Below are positions 33,996 through 42,830 of a stretch of 64,000 nucleotides of DNA, piece after piece. The DNA is taken from contig NZ_JAMZDZ010000001.1 of assembly GCF_024172085.1 (NCBI RefSeq), positions 8,432,001 to 8,496,000 on the forward strand, written 5' to 3'. How positions within the stretch are numbered: the stretch's first letter is position 1; every line of letters begins with the position of its first letter. This DNA is from Hamadaea flava (GTDB lineage: Bacteria; Actinomycetota; Actinomycetes; Mycobacteriales; Micromonosporaceae). A model generated the notes under the pieces. The model searched no databases, was not told the DNA's origin, and saw only the letters and a program-made list of their open reading frames with translations. A program made the position numbers and the translations under genes.

Positions 33996-36872
33996 ATGCC
34001 CTCGACTCCTCACCCCAGATCCGGCAACGCAGCTTCCACAACTTCGGTCCGCAGCCGGCTGCGGCGCTGGACCAGAGCGCGGCGGCGGTCAGCGGCGCAA
34101 TTTCGAATCCTCGTCGGAGCCGGCCTCACCGGTGTCGGCGGGTTTGCGGCGGCCGCCGCCGGAGGCGCGAATTTCTGGTTGAGCCTTTTCATCGGAGCTG
34201 TCACCGCGGCACCGGTACCGCTCATCGACGGCATTGTGCGCGATCAGCTGCGCCGGCACCGAGACTTCGAACCCCGCCGGCCGGGCGGCGGTCGGCGACG
34301 GTCGCCTGCGACGTCGGCTCAGGAGGCCAACAGTGCTCCGCTGAGCACCTTCCGCGGGCGTTCACGCGAAATCGCGCAGCTGTTGCAGCTGCACCGGAGT
34401 GAGCGAGAGGCTCGGCGCCGCCCCTCCACTGATTCGCAGGCCAGGACCGGCCCGGTCGTCATCACGATCCACGGCAAGCCAGGCGTCGGCAAGAGCGATC
34501 TTGCGCGCGAACTCGCGGCTCATCTGGCGAAGGAGTACAAAGCCGGCCTGATCTACGAGAACTTCGGCTTCGGCGGTCCGCGGCCCGCAGCAGAGATCGT
34601 GCACAGCATTCTGCTGGCCATGGGCTTCCCCGACAAAGCCATCCCCACGGACGCCATCGGCGCCGCCCACATGCTGCGGTCGGTCACCGCCGGCAAGCCG
34701 TGGCTGTTCGTCTTCGATGCGGCCCGCCACCATGACCAGGTGCTTCAGGTGATGCCGACGAACATCCGATGCACCGTGATCGTCACCAGCCGGCGTGACA
34801 TGTCGGCCGCGCTGAACGCGGCCTCGTCCGCGATGTGGCTCGACGTGCCCTCGGTCGAGGAATCACTGGACATCCTGTCGGCCGTCGCCGCAGTGGACTG
34901 GCGTACCGACGCCGAGGCTGCACTCGAGGTAGTCGAGTTGTGCGGGATGTTGCCGCTGGCGATCAAGTCGGCGGCTGAGCGAGTGGCGATCGACGGCACG
35001 AACCTCCGCCACGTCGCTGATCTGCTCCGCCGTCGAGAGACGCGCCTGACGTGGCTTGAACACGGCGGGCGCGGGGTCGAAGAACGCTATCGGTCGGAAT
35101 ACGCCCGGCTGGTCGGGCACCTGCCGAAGGCGTTCTGTGTACTCACCCTGCTCAAATCGCCGACGTTCGTGCCGTGGGTGCTCAGTCCGCTGCTGGACGT
35201 CGGTAATCATGAGGCCGAGAACATCATGGCCAGTCTTGGTGCGGCGCAGCTACTCGATGAGGCCGGTCAGGACCCGGCTTCCGGCGTCGCCCGCTACCGC
35301 TTCAACCCACTGGTCCATTTGTACGCGCAGGCCGAGCTGCGCAAGCATGACGAGTCGGCACCCGACGCGGAGTGGGAGGCCCCGGCCCGACAGCGGCTCA
35401 ACGACGCATATCTGGCCCTGACGGGTGCCGTGCTGCATGAGATCGACGCCAGTCATCCGCGCCCGCCTTCTCCGTGGCTGTCCGGCGACGACCGCGCGAT
35501 TGCGGCCGTCGCCGCGCGCCCTGAGGAAACGGTGCGCGCCGAATACGACAACCTCATCGGGGTCATCAACAACGCGCCCACTGACCTGGCGTTAGCCGGG
35601 TTGAGGTGGCGCGTCGCCGCCCGGCTGCGCGGATGCGTCTCCGTCACCTCGACCCAGAAGGAGATCATCGATGCGTTTGAACTGGGCGCCTCGGCAGCCG
35701 ACCTGACGCAGAACCCGCTGGGCCGGATCGAGGTGCTCCTGGCGAACGCGAGCTATCTGGTCGCCGTGGAGCGGTACCAAGATGCGTTCGATGCACTCGA
35801 ACAGGCCGACAAGCTGACGGATCAAGCGGCCGCTGCGGGTAGTGACAACCTGAGCACCATTGCGACTTTCCGCGCCCGTGCCGCCCGCAAGCGCGCGGAG
35901 GCCTATGCGCAGATGGGAGCGTACGGACTGGCCGACGTGTTCATCGACAAGGCGGTGCCACTGGCCGACGCGGCGGGCGGAGATCTCGAACGCCGCCTGC
36001 TCATGGTGATGCGAGCGGACCTGCATCAGGTCTCGAGTCTCGACGCCACCGTCAGCGCCGACCCGGGCAGCGACCTGCACGACCCCATCCGCTTTCGGAG
36101 TCATCTCAACCGATCTGAGGCCGCTCGCCGCAAGCGCATCTGGCGGAGCGCCGAGGCAGAGCTGCTGTCGGCCGAGCGGGCAAGCCTCGGCGATGCCCGC
36201 CGGCTCGCCAACGTCCACTATCGGCTGTCGCGTCTCTACCTGGCACGGTGGTGTCAGAGCATGCCGAACCTCGGGATCACCGATGACGAGGCGTCGGCTG
36301 GGGACTCGGTGCCCATCCCCGGCAGTGATCGCTCCGGGGAGCTACGCCCCCTGCTCACCAAAGCGATTCTGCGATCGGCCGAGGCGGCACTGGCGTTCCA
36401 CCGGATGGGTAACCTGGTCGGGGCGGTGCGCGCACAATGTCTGCACGTCAGAGCGCTGGCCGCCGCGAATCTCTTGCTGGCCGCCGAGCGGACGGTCCGC
36501 GATGTGACCGCCCAACTCGGCCGTCCGGAGGTGCGTTGGGCGCCGGTGTACCCGTCGGTTCGCGCCCGGTATACCCGCGCATACGGGGAGATGATGCTGC
36601 ATCGCGGCGATCTCGGGGCGGCCTGGGAGCTATTGGTCCGCGCATCAGAGCTTTTCGCCCAGAACAAGGACTGGTCGAGCCAGGCCGAGTGCCTGGCTTT
36701 GATGGATGCCGCGCAGCGGGTGCATCCCTACCCGCAGCGCTACGGCTTGGCGGCGATCAACCAGGCTCTCGACGGCGCGTTCGAGACTCTCAATGGCAAG
36801 GACTCCGGTGACGCGGCGCATTGGCAGCCCATTTCGCAGCGTCGATCGCCGGCCGAAGCGCACACCGCGTAG
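33996..36872 (+). CDS. Membrane-anchored STAND ATPase 2 (NB-ARC plus TPR-like repeats)
   Basis: A 958-residue protein 16 bases after STAND ATPase 1. A basic head (RLRRWTRARRRSAAQF) is followed by a hydrophobic hairpin at about 39-80, a linker, then NB-ARC with P-loop HGKPGVGKSD (159-168), Walker B-like KPWLFVFDAARHHD, sensor TVIVTSRRD and CGMLPLAIKSAAE. The C-terminal 500 residues form helical repeats (for example YQDAFDALEQADKLTDQAAAAG). The two ATPases have the same plan but low similarity, suggesting an old duplication and a hetero-complex. Convergent with the OLD-type nuclease, with 3 bases between the stops. Confidence 0.82.
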   Translation: MPSTPHPRSGNAASTTSVRSRLRRWTRARRRSAAQFRILVGAGLTGVGGFAAAAAGGANFWLSLFIGAVTAAPVPLIDGIVRDQLRRHRDFEPRRPGGGRRRSPATSAQEANSAPLSTFRGRSREIAQLLQLHRSEREARRRPSTDSQARTGPVVITIHGKPGVGKSDLARELAAHLAKEYKAGLIYENFGFGGPRPAAEIVHSILLAMGFPDKAIPTDAIGAAHMLRSVTAGKPWLFVFDAARHHDQVLQVMPTNIRCTVIVTSRRDMSAALNAASSAMWLDVPSVEESLDILSAVAAVDWRTDAEAALEVVELCGMLPLAIKSAAERVAIDGTNLRHVADLLRRRETRLTWLEHGGRGVEERYRSEYARLVGHLPKAFCVLTLLKSPTFVPWVLSPLLDVGNHEAENIMASLGAAQLLDEAGQDPASGVARYRFNPLVHLYAQAELRKHDESAPDAEWEAPARQRLNDAYLALTGAVLHEIDASHPRPPSPWLSGDDRAIAAVAARPEETVRAEYDNLIGVINNAPTDLALAGLRWRVAARLRGCVSVTSTQKEIIDAFELGASAADLTQNPLGRIEVLLANASYLVAVERYQDAFDALEQADKLTDQAAAAGSDNLSTIATFRARAARKRAEAYAQMGAYGLADVFIDKAVPLADAAGGDLERRLLMVMRADLHQVSSLDATVSADPGSDLHDPIRFRSHLNRSEAARRKRIWRSAEAELLSAERASLGDARRLANVHYRLSRLYLARWCQSMPNLGITDDEASAGDSVPIPGSDRSGELRPLLTKAILRSAEAALAFHRMGNLVGAVRAQCLHVRALAAANLLLAAERTVRDVTAQLGRPEVRWAPVYPSVRARYTRAYGEMMLHRGDLGAAWELLVRASELFAQNKDWSSQAECLALMDAAQRVHPYPQRYGLAAINQALDGAFETLNGKDSGDAAHWQPISQRRSPAEAHTA

Positions 36873-36875
36873 GGT

Positions 36876-38396
36876 TCAGGAGAACAGCCTGGCGTCGATT
36901 TCGCGAAGCACGTCGACGACTTCTTTGGCCGATACCTCGAACTCCTGACGTGCCTGCGTGGGCTCTTGTTCGCACCAGTCGAGGACCTTGAGCAGTAACG
37001 CCTTCTTCGCGGATCGACGAGCATCCCCCGAGAGCGCCAGCGCGGCGTCGGTCTCGCCGCCGAATCGGGCCGGGTAGTACCGCTCGAACTCCGGCTGGGA
37101 CCACACTCGGAAGTGCTCGGTCGGCCAGTCTGAATAGGTCGCCTGCAACTGGCGGATCGCGTTCTGCCCGGAGGGCTCCCCGTCGGCGATGACCCAGGCC
37201 CGACCGCGATAGACCTGATTCAGGTGGACATAGAGGAAGAGCCTCCGGCAGTCCTCGAACAGGGCCTTGACCTTGCTGGTGCCGCCGGCCGAAACGGTCC
37301 GGACGCGGGTCAGCCGGGGGACGAACCAGGGCACCAGATAGCTGCGGATGATGGACTCCGCGGACGACTCTTCCAAGATCAGCCAGCCGTCGTAAAGATC
37401 GAAGTCGATCAGCTCGTAACCGAGGTCCCGCAAGATCTCGATGCGCGCCTGCGGAGTGCTCTCCAGCGGACGGACCGCCGACACCGGTACGCCTTCCGCG
37501 GGTTCATCGGCCTCGACGGCGAAGATCTTGGTGTCGGGCGCTGCGCCGAGGTGGCGCAGAACGATGTTCGAGTGTGTCGTGATGAAGAACTGATTCCCCG
37601 AGGACCGCTGAACGATGACCTCCAGCAGCGCCTTGAGCGCCTGTGGATGGACGTCGTTCTCGGGCTCCTCGATCAGGTAGACGTTGCCGTCCTCCATGCA
37701 CAAGTCGGCGATGAGACCGAGCAGGCTGGATACGCCGTCACCCATCGACTCGATCGAAATGGTGTCGAACCGGCCGACCGAGATTCCCGCCTGGTGACCA
37801 CCGGCGGCGGGAAAGGCGCTCACCCGAAAACCGAGCAGGCGAGCGCAGAGATCGGCATATTCGGCCGAACGCGCGTAGTCGACGTTCGCCAGGCGGTTGA
37901 CCTTCGCCACGAGGTGTTTGAGGCTCGTGGCGACGGCGCGGGTCCGCTCGATGTCGACGACGCGATCGAATTCCACGACCTTGCGTTTGGCCAGATACGT
38001 GTACATCAGATTGTCGGGCTCTCGCGCGGGCGCGCGAGAGACCTCAGTCTCGGTTCGACTGGAGAGCACGGCGAGCGCGCAGTCGCATCCTGATTCGTTC
38101 TTGCTCATCCGAAGGCGGAGCGCCATCGGATCATCCACCTGACGTCCGAATCGGCGCTGCACCGCCCGCGTGAGGTCCTCGCCGCCGATCGACAAGTTGA
38201 TCTCAGCCTCGTCCGCGCCGATCCGAACGTCTTGCGGACCGTACTCGGCCCCCTCCTGCAGGCAGTGCAGGGCCTTCAAGACGGCGGACTTTCCCGCGTT
38301 GTTTCTACCGACGAAGACGTTGATGTCTCCCAAGTCCAACGTGCCGGTGTCCTTGAAGCACTTCCAATTCCTGACGCGCAGCGAAGTAATCTTCAA
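36876..38396 (-). CDS. OLD-family ATPase/TOPRIM nuclease
   Basis: A 506-residue protein. The N-terminal SMC/ABC-like ATPase starts KITSLRVRNWKCFKDTGTLDLGDINVFVGRNNAGKS, with Walker A at about 30-37, an inserted helical region, a signature-like SMGDGVSSLLGL, Walker B VYLIEEPENDVHPQ and switch FFITTHSN. The C-terminal third is a TOPRIM domain with acidic LILEESSAE and IADGEPSG, followed by QPEFERYYP, as in overcoming-lysogenisation-defect (OLD) nucleases. Class 1 OLD proteins act alone, and class 2 (GajA) with a UvrD-like partner; no helicase is present here. Candidate effector for the adjacent STAND pair. Confidence 0.85.
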   Translation of the reverse strand: MKITSLRVRNWKCFKDTGTLDLGDINVFVGRNNAGKSAVLKALHCLQEGAEYGPQDVRIGADEAEINLSIGGEDLTRAVQRRFGRQVDDPMALRLRMSKNESGCDCALAVLSSRTETEVSRAPAREPDNLMYTYLAKRKVVEFDRVVDIERTRAVATSLKHLVAKVNRLANVDYARSAEYADLCARLLGFRVSAFPAAGGHQAGISVGRFDTISIESMGDGVSSLLGLIADLCMEDGNVYLIEEPENDVHPQALKALLEVIVQRSSGNQFFITTHSNIVLRHLGAAPDTKIFAVEADEPAEGVPVSAVRPLESTPQARIEILRDLGYELIDFDLYDGWLILEESSAESIIRSYLVPWFVPRLTRVRTVSAGGTSKVKALFEDCRRLFLYVHLNQVYRGRAWVIADGEPSGQNAIRQLQATYSDWPTEHFRVWSQPEFERYYPARFGGETDAALALSGDARRSAKKALLLKVLDWCEQEPTQARQEFEVSAKEVVDVLREIDARLFS

Positions 38397-38643
38397 GGTG
38401 GCGCCTCCCGTGATGCGAAAACTCAGTTGTTCACGCGAACGCTACGCCAATGTCGGTACCGGGAAATACCTCGATCGTGTCGCTGGTCAAAGCCCGGTTG
38501 TCCAAAAAGTCCTACCCATTGATACTGCGATCATCATCGATTAATCGCGCAGGGTGGCCCGCCCGGACCATACCGACGTCCGCACCCAGGCTTGAGCCCC
38601 GTCGAATCATGCCGCGTAAGCTCACGCACGACTGGAGGTGCCG

Positions 38644-39114
38644 GTGAGGCAGTTGAGCGAGGTCCAATCGTCATTCTGGCAGGCTTATCTCGAGACTCTC
38701 TCGCCGGAGAGCCGACCGGCCGATCCCTTCGTCGAAGCGGCCTTCGCCGGACCCAGGGAGTCGACTGACGAGCTGCTCGACTTGTACCTGAGGGGGCGGA
38801 AGACCGCCGGTAGCAGCATCAAGGAGGACTTCGTCACTGCGGGCGATCCATTGCCAAGGGTCGGCAATTTCTGGATCCTGCTGAACAGCCGAGACGAGCC
38901 GGGCTGCCTCCTGCGGACCGAGAAGATCGCGGTGCACAAGTTCTATGACGTTCCGCCCGAGGTCGCCGTGGCCGAGGGTGAAGGGGATCTGTCGCTGGAT
39001 TATTGGCGACGAGTGCATCAAGCGATATATGAGCCGCACCTCGCGGAGTGGGGGCTGGCATCGATCGCGGATGCGACCGTCGTCACGGAGTACTACACCT
39101 TGGTGTTCACATAG
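38644..39114 (+). CDS. ASCH-domain protein
   Basis: A 156-residue protein with the pattern DELLDLYLRGRKTAGSSIKEDF...LPRVGNFWILLNSRDEPGCLLRTEKIAVHKFYDVPPEVAVAEGEGD...W, which is the ASCH (PUA-like) fold with its GxKxxT-like loop. ASCH proteins bind RNA or act as small amidohydrolases (N4-acetylcytidine type). GTG 38644 is preferred because GGAGG ends 5 bases before it; a GTG at 38638 overlaps that site. It lies 247 bases past the start of the divergent OLD gene, so it has its own promoter. Confidence 0.78.
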   Translation: MRQLSEVQSSFWQAYLETLSPESRPADPFVEAAFAGPRESTDELLDLYLRGRKTAGSSIKEDFVTAGDPLPRVGNFWILLNSRDEPGCLLRTEKIAVHKFYDVPPEVAVAEGEGDLSLDYWRRVHQAIYEPHLAEWGLASIADATVVTEYYTLVFT

Positions 39115-39500
39115 CCCGGTGTCTCCGCTCCCGGCCGCAGCGAGGTGGCAGTCGCCGGAAGCTGCCCTAAACCTTCACGGTGGGCTGCCACGCCCGCACC
39201 TGCCCCACCTCTGTGGCGCTGGCGATCTTGTGGACCACCTTCACTACGACGAGGTCGTTGCTGAACGCGAGCATGCGATGGGGACTCGGCGGCCACTACG
39301 CATAGCGGCTATGCGAGGTGCTGGGAGGCTGTGTGCCGGGGCCGATCGACAGCAAGAGGGGCTGGCCGGCGGTGATGAACCTGCCTCGTGGGAACGCCAT
39401 CACGACTGCCAGCGACATGAATTCCTGAAGTCGAGGTCGTCGCCGGTCGTCCACCGGCTGACCCGGAAATAGTCCTGCTGGACGCAGACGACGCGAAGGC
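39115..39500. other. No gene seen
   Basis: About 390 bases with no supported coding region. Reading frames here have mixed codon use and stops. It leads into a field of decayed gene fragments. Confidence 0.5.
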
Positions 39501-39830
39501 CAACGGTTTCTCCCAGCCCTCCACGAGGCGATCCACCATCAAAGCCAGCAGGCGATCGGCCCGGTCATCCTCTGCGAGCCGGTCGCGAAACTCGCTGAGC
39601 ACCGAGAAGTCGGGTCCCGGCTCGTCGAGTTCCATGCCCAGGCAGTACTTCCAGTCGATCCGGCAGGCCACCGCCGGGGCCGCCTGCCGGTCGGTCAGGT
39701 TCTCCGCATACTGCAACACCGACGCCAACGCCAGCCGGGCCGGTGACACCCCACGCCGCCCGTCGACGGGGAACCAGCCGGCGAAGTCATCGTCGGTGAA
39801 CAACTCCTGCAACCGGTCATGTATCCACAT
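39501..39830 (-). pseudogene. IS1182-family transposase remnant (N-terminal part)
   Basis: About 110 codons of a DUF772-type transposase N-terminus: WIHDRLQELFTDDDFAGWFP, RGVSPARLALASVLQYAENLTDRQAA, CRIDWKYCLGMELDEPGPDFSVLSEFRDRL. After RLVEGWEKPL the frame continues in unrelated sequence, so the catalytic domain (about 350 residues) is missing. Full-length relatives exceed 450 residues. No inverted ends found. Confidence 0.8.
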
Positions 39831-40121
39831 CGCAGGAGTGCCGCGTGGGGCTGCATGCCCAGGCCGCCCGTATGGTCCGGGCCGGGATCGCCCTGCCACC
39901 GCCATAGCCCATCGACATCGCAGCGCTGGCTTCTCTTTCAGAACGCGACACCGTCCCCTGCACGTAGAAAAGCACCACGGCACGTGACTTGTCGACTGAG
40001 TGAACTAAATTCCCACCAATGAGATCACCAGGAGCATCATAAATGTGGGCCAGATCCAATATTCGGCCGTCGTGGACAGCCTCAACGTCCGCTGGGCACG
40101 AGCCGAGCGGGCCTGGCTCGC

Positions 40122-40236
40122 CTGCGCACATTCACACACGCGATCCTCGCCGCGCTACTGGTCGGCACGACCATCGTCTCGCCCCCACCGGTGTCTGCGG
40201 CCGGAACACGGCCGCTGTTCCAGCTGCCGTTCCCGT
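40122..40236 (+). pseudogene. M23 metallopeptidase signal-peptide fragment
   Basis: The frame LRTFTHAILAALLVGTTIVSPPPVSA followed by AGTRPLFQLPFP and a stop reads like the start of an actinobacterial M23 peptidase: a Sec signal peptide, then the (R)PLFQ(M/L)PFPCGQ entry of the mature protein. The rest of the gene is gone. The stop TGA is created exactly at the joint with the next fragment. Confidence 0.55.
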
Positions 40237-40392
40237 GACATTCCGGACCTGGGCAACTTCGACTTCGGGCATGCCGGCCCGAATCTGCCGATGCCGGTCG
40301 GCATCCGCGTCGGCCTCGATGCGCAGCAGCGGACGTTGTCGCTGCTCGAACCGGCGGTAGGGCCGCACGCGACGGCGGGACCGGTCAGCTGA
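40237..40392 (+). pseudogene. S66 LD-carboxypeptidase C-terminal fragment
   Basis: The 51 codons after the M23 joint read DIPDLGNFDFGHAGPNLPMP then VGIRVGLDAQQRTLSLLEPAV, the usual last strands of S66 peptidases (D-F-G-H...P-x-G...LD...LLE). The catalytic Ser and Glu parts are missing. It lies in a different frame from the M23 fragment. Confidence 0.55.
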
Positions 40393-40558
40393 GCACTGCG
40401 GATCAGTGAGACGACGGCCCCCGGGCAGCACCCACCGGGGGCCGACCCTCGTTTTGGTGACCCGCCGCCCTGAGTCGCTTGTGCGGCCTGCGGGAGGGGA
40501 CATGATCACCTGGTGGCTCGTGTTGATCTAGAGGCTTGGGCCCCGACGTCAGCGATCA

Positions 40559-40592
40559 CCAACCCGGTGAACGTATACGGTCACCGGGTTGG
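40559..40592 (-). terminator. Hairpin after the secreted hydrolase gene
   Basis: CCAACCCGGTGA (40559-40570) and its perfect complement TCACCGGGTTGG (40581-40592) with a 10-base loop, 21 bases past the stop of the minus-strand hydrolase gene. Confidence 0.8.
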
Positions 40593-40613
40593 CCAGTGGA
40601 TTCCGCTCGTGCG

Positions 40614-41930
40614 TCAGGGGATGAAGGTGATGTCGGGAAGGCGCGGGGACGGCCCGTCCAGTACGCTGCCGTCCCGGCCCCGCAGCCACCGGTCGAAGAA
40701 CGCGGCGATAAGGGTTTCCTCGGTGGTGACGGCTCGGGTTTGATCGATGTTTCCGATGATGCGAGTGACGAAGCTGTCGGGAAGTCCAAGCTGCCGGGCG
40801 ATCTGCGGGATCAGCGACACCGTGTCCTTGTAGGAGTCCTCGCCTTTCGCCCCGTTCACATTCACGTCGACATGCCAGCCGCTGCTGTTGTCCCACAACA
40901 TCTTCCAAGACGGTGTCTGGTTGTGGTCGGTGCTCGGGTCTCCCATGAACATGAACGGCTGGTCCAGGCCGTGCTGTGCCACCGGCCACAGCTGATTGGG
41001 GTCCGGGATCAGCGGCGACTCGATGTTGCCGCCGAGGTCGACGGCGGCCTTGATGCGTCGGTCCTCGTCCATGGCCTGCAAAGCGACCAGCCCGCCCGCC
41101 GACACGCCGAACATGCCAATGCGGTGCAGGTCCATCGCACCGGCCAACCCGGCGGGAAGCCGCCGACCTTCCGCGTCCGGGTTCGTGCCGCAGGCCAGAG
41201 CCGTGAGCTGGTCAAGCACGAAGCGGATGTCTGCGATTCGCACGTCGAAGACCTTGGTCGCCAGCGTCAGGAAGTCGTTGCTTTGCTGAACTTCGTGGAA
41301 CCACTGCTCCCATAGGCTGCCGACCACGCGGCCATGCGGGAACTCCACCTCGGATGAGTCGTAGGTGTGGTCGATTGTCACCACCACGTACCCGCGGCTG
41401 GCCAGATCCTGCACGATCGTGGTTTCCCAGGTCCGCGGGTCGCCGGCACCGGGCGAGTACAACACCACCGGCAACGGCCGGGCGTGCAGCGCCACCGGTG
41501 CGCCCTCGTGACCGCTGGTCCGTGTCGCGGCAAAATCCACCGAGTCTGGCGGTATGCCGTACAGGCTGGAACCGAACAGCCCGTTGCCGGCGGCACTGCC
41601 GAAATGAGCCGCGGCGCCGGATAGCATGTGGGGCGCCAGCGGGAAACGGCCCGCATCTCTAGCCGGGTACCAGACGCTGACCATCAGCTCGCGGTATGAC
41701 GGCGTGGCCGTCCATGGATTGGCGCGGGAACGGTCGATCAGGTGCATGTCCACCGTACCGACCGGGTACGGACCGGTCGCTGCCGGCAGCGTCAGCCTGG
41801 CCAGCTCGCCAGTTCCCGGCTGGGCCTGCGGCGCGCCATTCCGCGAGGCGGACGACGGCGTCGCAAACGCGATCATGACACTGCAGACAAGCAGCGAAGC
41901 GAACGCCGCTGCGCGTGCGTTCCGTACCAT
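40614..41930 (-). CDS. Secreted alpha/beta-hydrolase (PAF-acetylhydrolase/lipase-like)
   Basis: A 438-residue protein with a Sec signal peptide (AAAFASLLVCSVMIAFATPSSAS). The mature part opens TLPAATGPYPVGTVDMHLIDRSR with RELMVSVWYPA, typical of the bacterial PAF-acetylhydrolase-like group. It has an oxyanion-side LPVVLYSPGAGDPRTW, the nucleophile elbow GMFGVSAGG (GxSxG), an acid candidate in FMFMGDPSTDHN and a His before SYKDTVS or in SSGWHVD. It is monocistronic, with AGGAG 4 bases before the ATG and a hairpin after the stop. Likely an extracellular esterase; substrate unknown. Confidence 0.85.
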   Translation of the reverse strand: MVRNARAAAFASLLVCSVMIAFATPSSASRNGAPQAQPGTGELARLTLPAATGPYPVGTVDMHLIDRSRANPWTATPSYRELMVSVWYPARDAGRFPLAPHMLSGAAAHFGSAAGNGLFGSSLYGIPPDSVDFAATRTSGHEGAPVALHARPLPVVLYSPGAGDPRTWETTIVQDLASRGYVVVTIDHTYDSSEVEFPHGRVVGSLWEQWFHEVQQSNDFLTLATKVFDVRIADIRFVLDQLTALACGTNPDAEGRRLPAGLAGAMDLHRIGMFGVSAGGLVALQAMDEDRRIKAAVDLGGNIESPLIPDPNQLWPVAQHGLDQPFMFMGDPSTDHNQTPSWKMLWDNSSGWHVDVNVNGAKGEDSYKDTVSLIPQIARQLGLPDSFVTRIIGNIDQTRAVTTEETLIAAFFDRWLRGRDGSVLDGPSPRLPDITFIP

Positions 41931-42256
41931 GCATAACTCCTAGGGAAACCAGGGCCCCGCCAGCCGTTGCCCTCATCGACCTAACGCTATGAGCGCCGCG
42001 TGGTGCGGTAGAAGGGGGTTACCACCCGTCTTCGCGCCGGGGGATAGCCCCCTATCCACAGGGGACACACAGCCGCAGTCTCCGGCGAGGTTGAGCGTCT
42101 GCGCGCATGACCAACCCGGCCGGGGGACTCCCGCCACCCAGATCGAATATGTCAATACCTACGGAGGCGGCGCCGTGGATGTGGACATCTCGAAGCGAGA
42201 TGACGCCCGCCACTCGTGCGCCCCGACGCGATGCCTGTCAGGCCGAAGCGGGCCGG

Positions 42257-42445
42257 TCACCCGTGCAGCCAGGCCACACCTCCGTGCCGTGCTTCTCCCT
42301 GGGCAGCGACCCACTCCTGCGGCTGGCCGAACTGCGGCGATAAGAGCCGACCGTCGCCGTAGTCGTTTCGCATGATCGTCAGACCTGCACTCCAGACCGA
42401 GATGATGACCAGCGCGGCGCTGACCGTCCAGATCAGGTGAGGGCA
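42257..42445 (-). pseudogene. Possible membrane-protein fragment
   Basis: On the minus strand a frame reads HLIWTVSAALVIISVWSAG then LTIMRNDYGDGRLLSPQFG, QPQEWVAAQGEARHGG and a stop. One membrane helix and even codon bias suggest a remnant of a real gene, but it has no start and no recognised family. Confidence 0.3.
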
Positions 42446-42498
42446 GCCTTTGACGAAATGTGGTCGGGCGGCGCCGGAGGCCCGCGCGCGTACCGGGG

Positions 42499-42648
42499 CT
42501 GGGACTGGCGAAGATCGCCAAATCGGTCGGCCTGCGCAAGGCGGCCGAGCTTGGCATCGCGGACGCGTACACGACCAACGACGAGGTCAACGAGCCGATG
42601 CTGGTGTTCAACGTGTGGCTCGGCTACAAGCCGTGCGCCCAACAGTAG
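42499..42648 (+). pseudogene. GNAT acetyltransferase C-terminal fragment
   Basis: The frame GLGLAKIAKSVGLRKAAELG then IADAYTTNDEVNEPMLVFNVWLGYKP ends at TAG 42646. The (T)xN...N-xPML-xxN-xxLGY pattern is the last third of a GNAT acetyltransferase. The N-terminal part is missing or in another frame, so it is a truncated gene. Confidence 0.55.
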
Positions 42649-42830
42649 TCATACATGAAGACGATCTGACGCGGACCGCCCCGGGTAAGGACCGGGGCGG
42701 CCGACGATGACCGTCCGATTTAGGCCGTCGGCTACCTAACACACCGATTCCGCATCGACACGCGGCATGGTCGAATCTGCTCACGAAAAGGCGCATCCGG
42801 TTCGATTTTTACCACACGGGTGGAGATGCG

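Noticed and set aside
31469-36872. Reading the STAND pair as SARP/AfsR-type regulators
   Set aside because: Both lack the OmpR-like DNA-binding and BTAD domains and have membrane helices at the N-terminus instead; the true SARP is at the right end of the window.
41989-42375. Plus-strand frames before the GNAT fragment
   Set aside because: Several overlapping short frames, none with consistent codon bias or a recognised domain.
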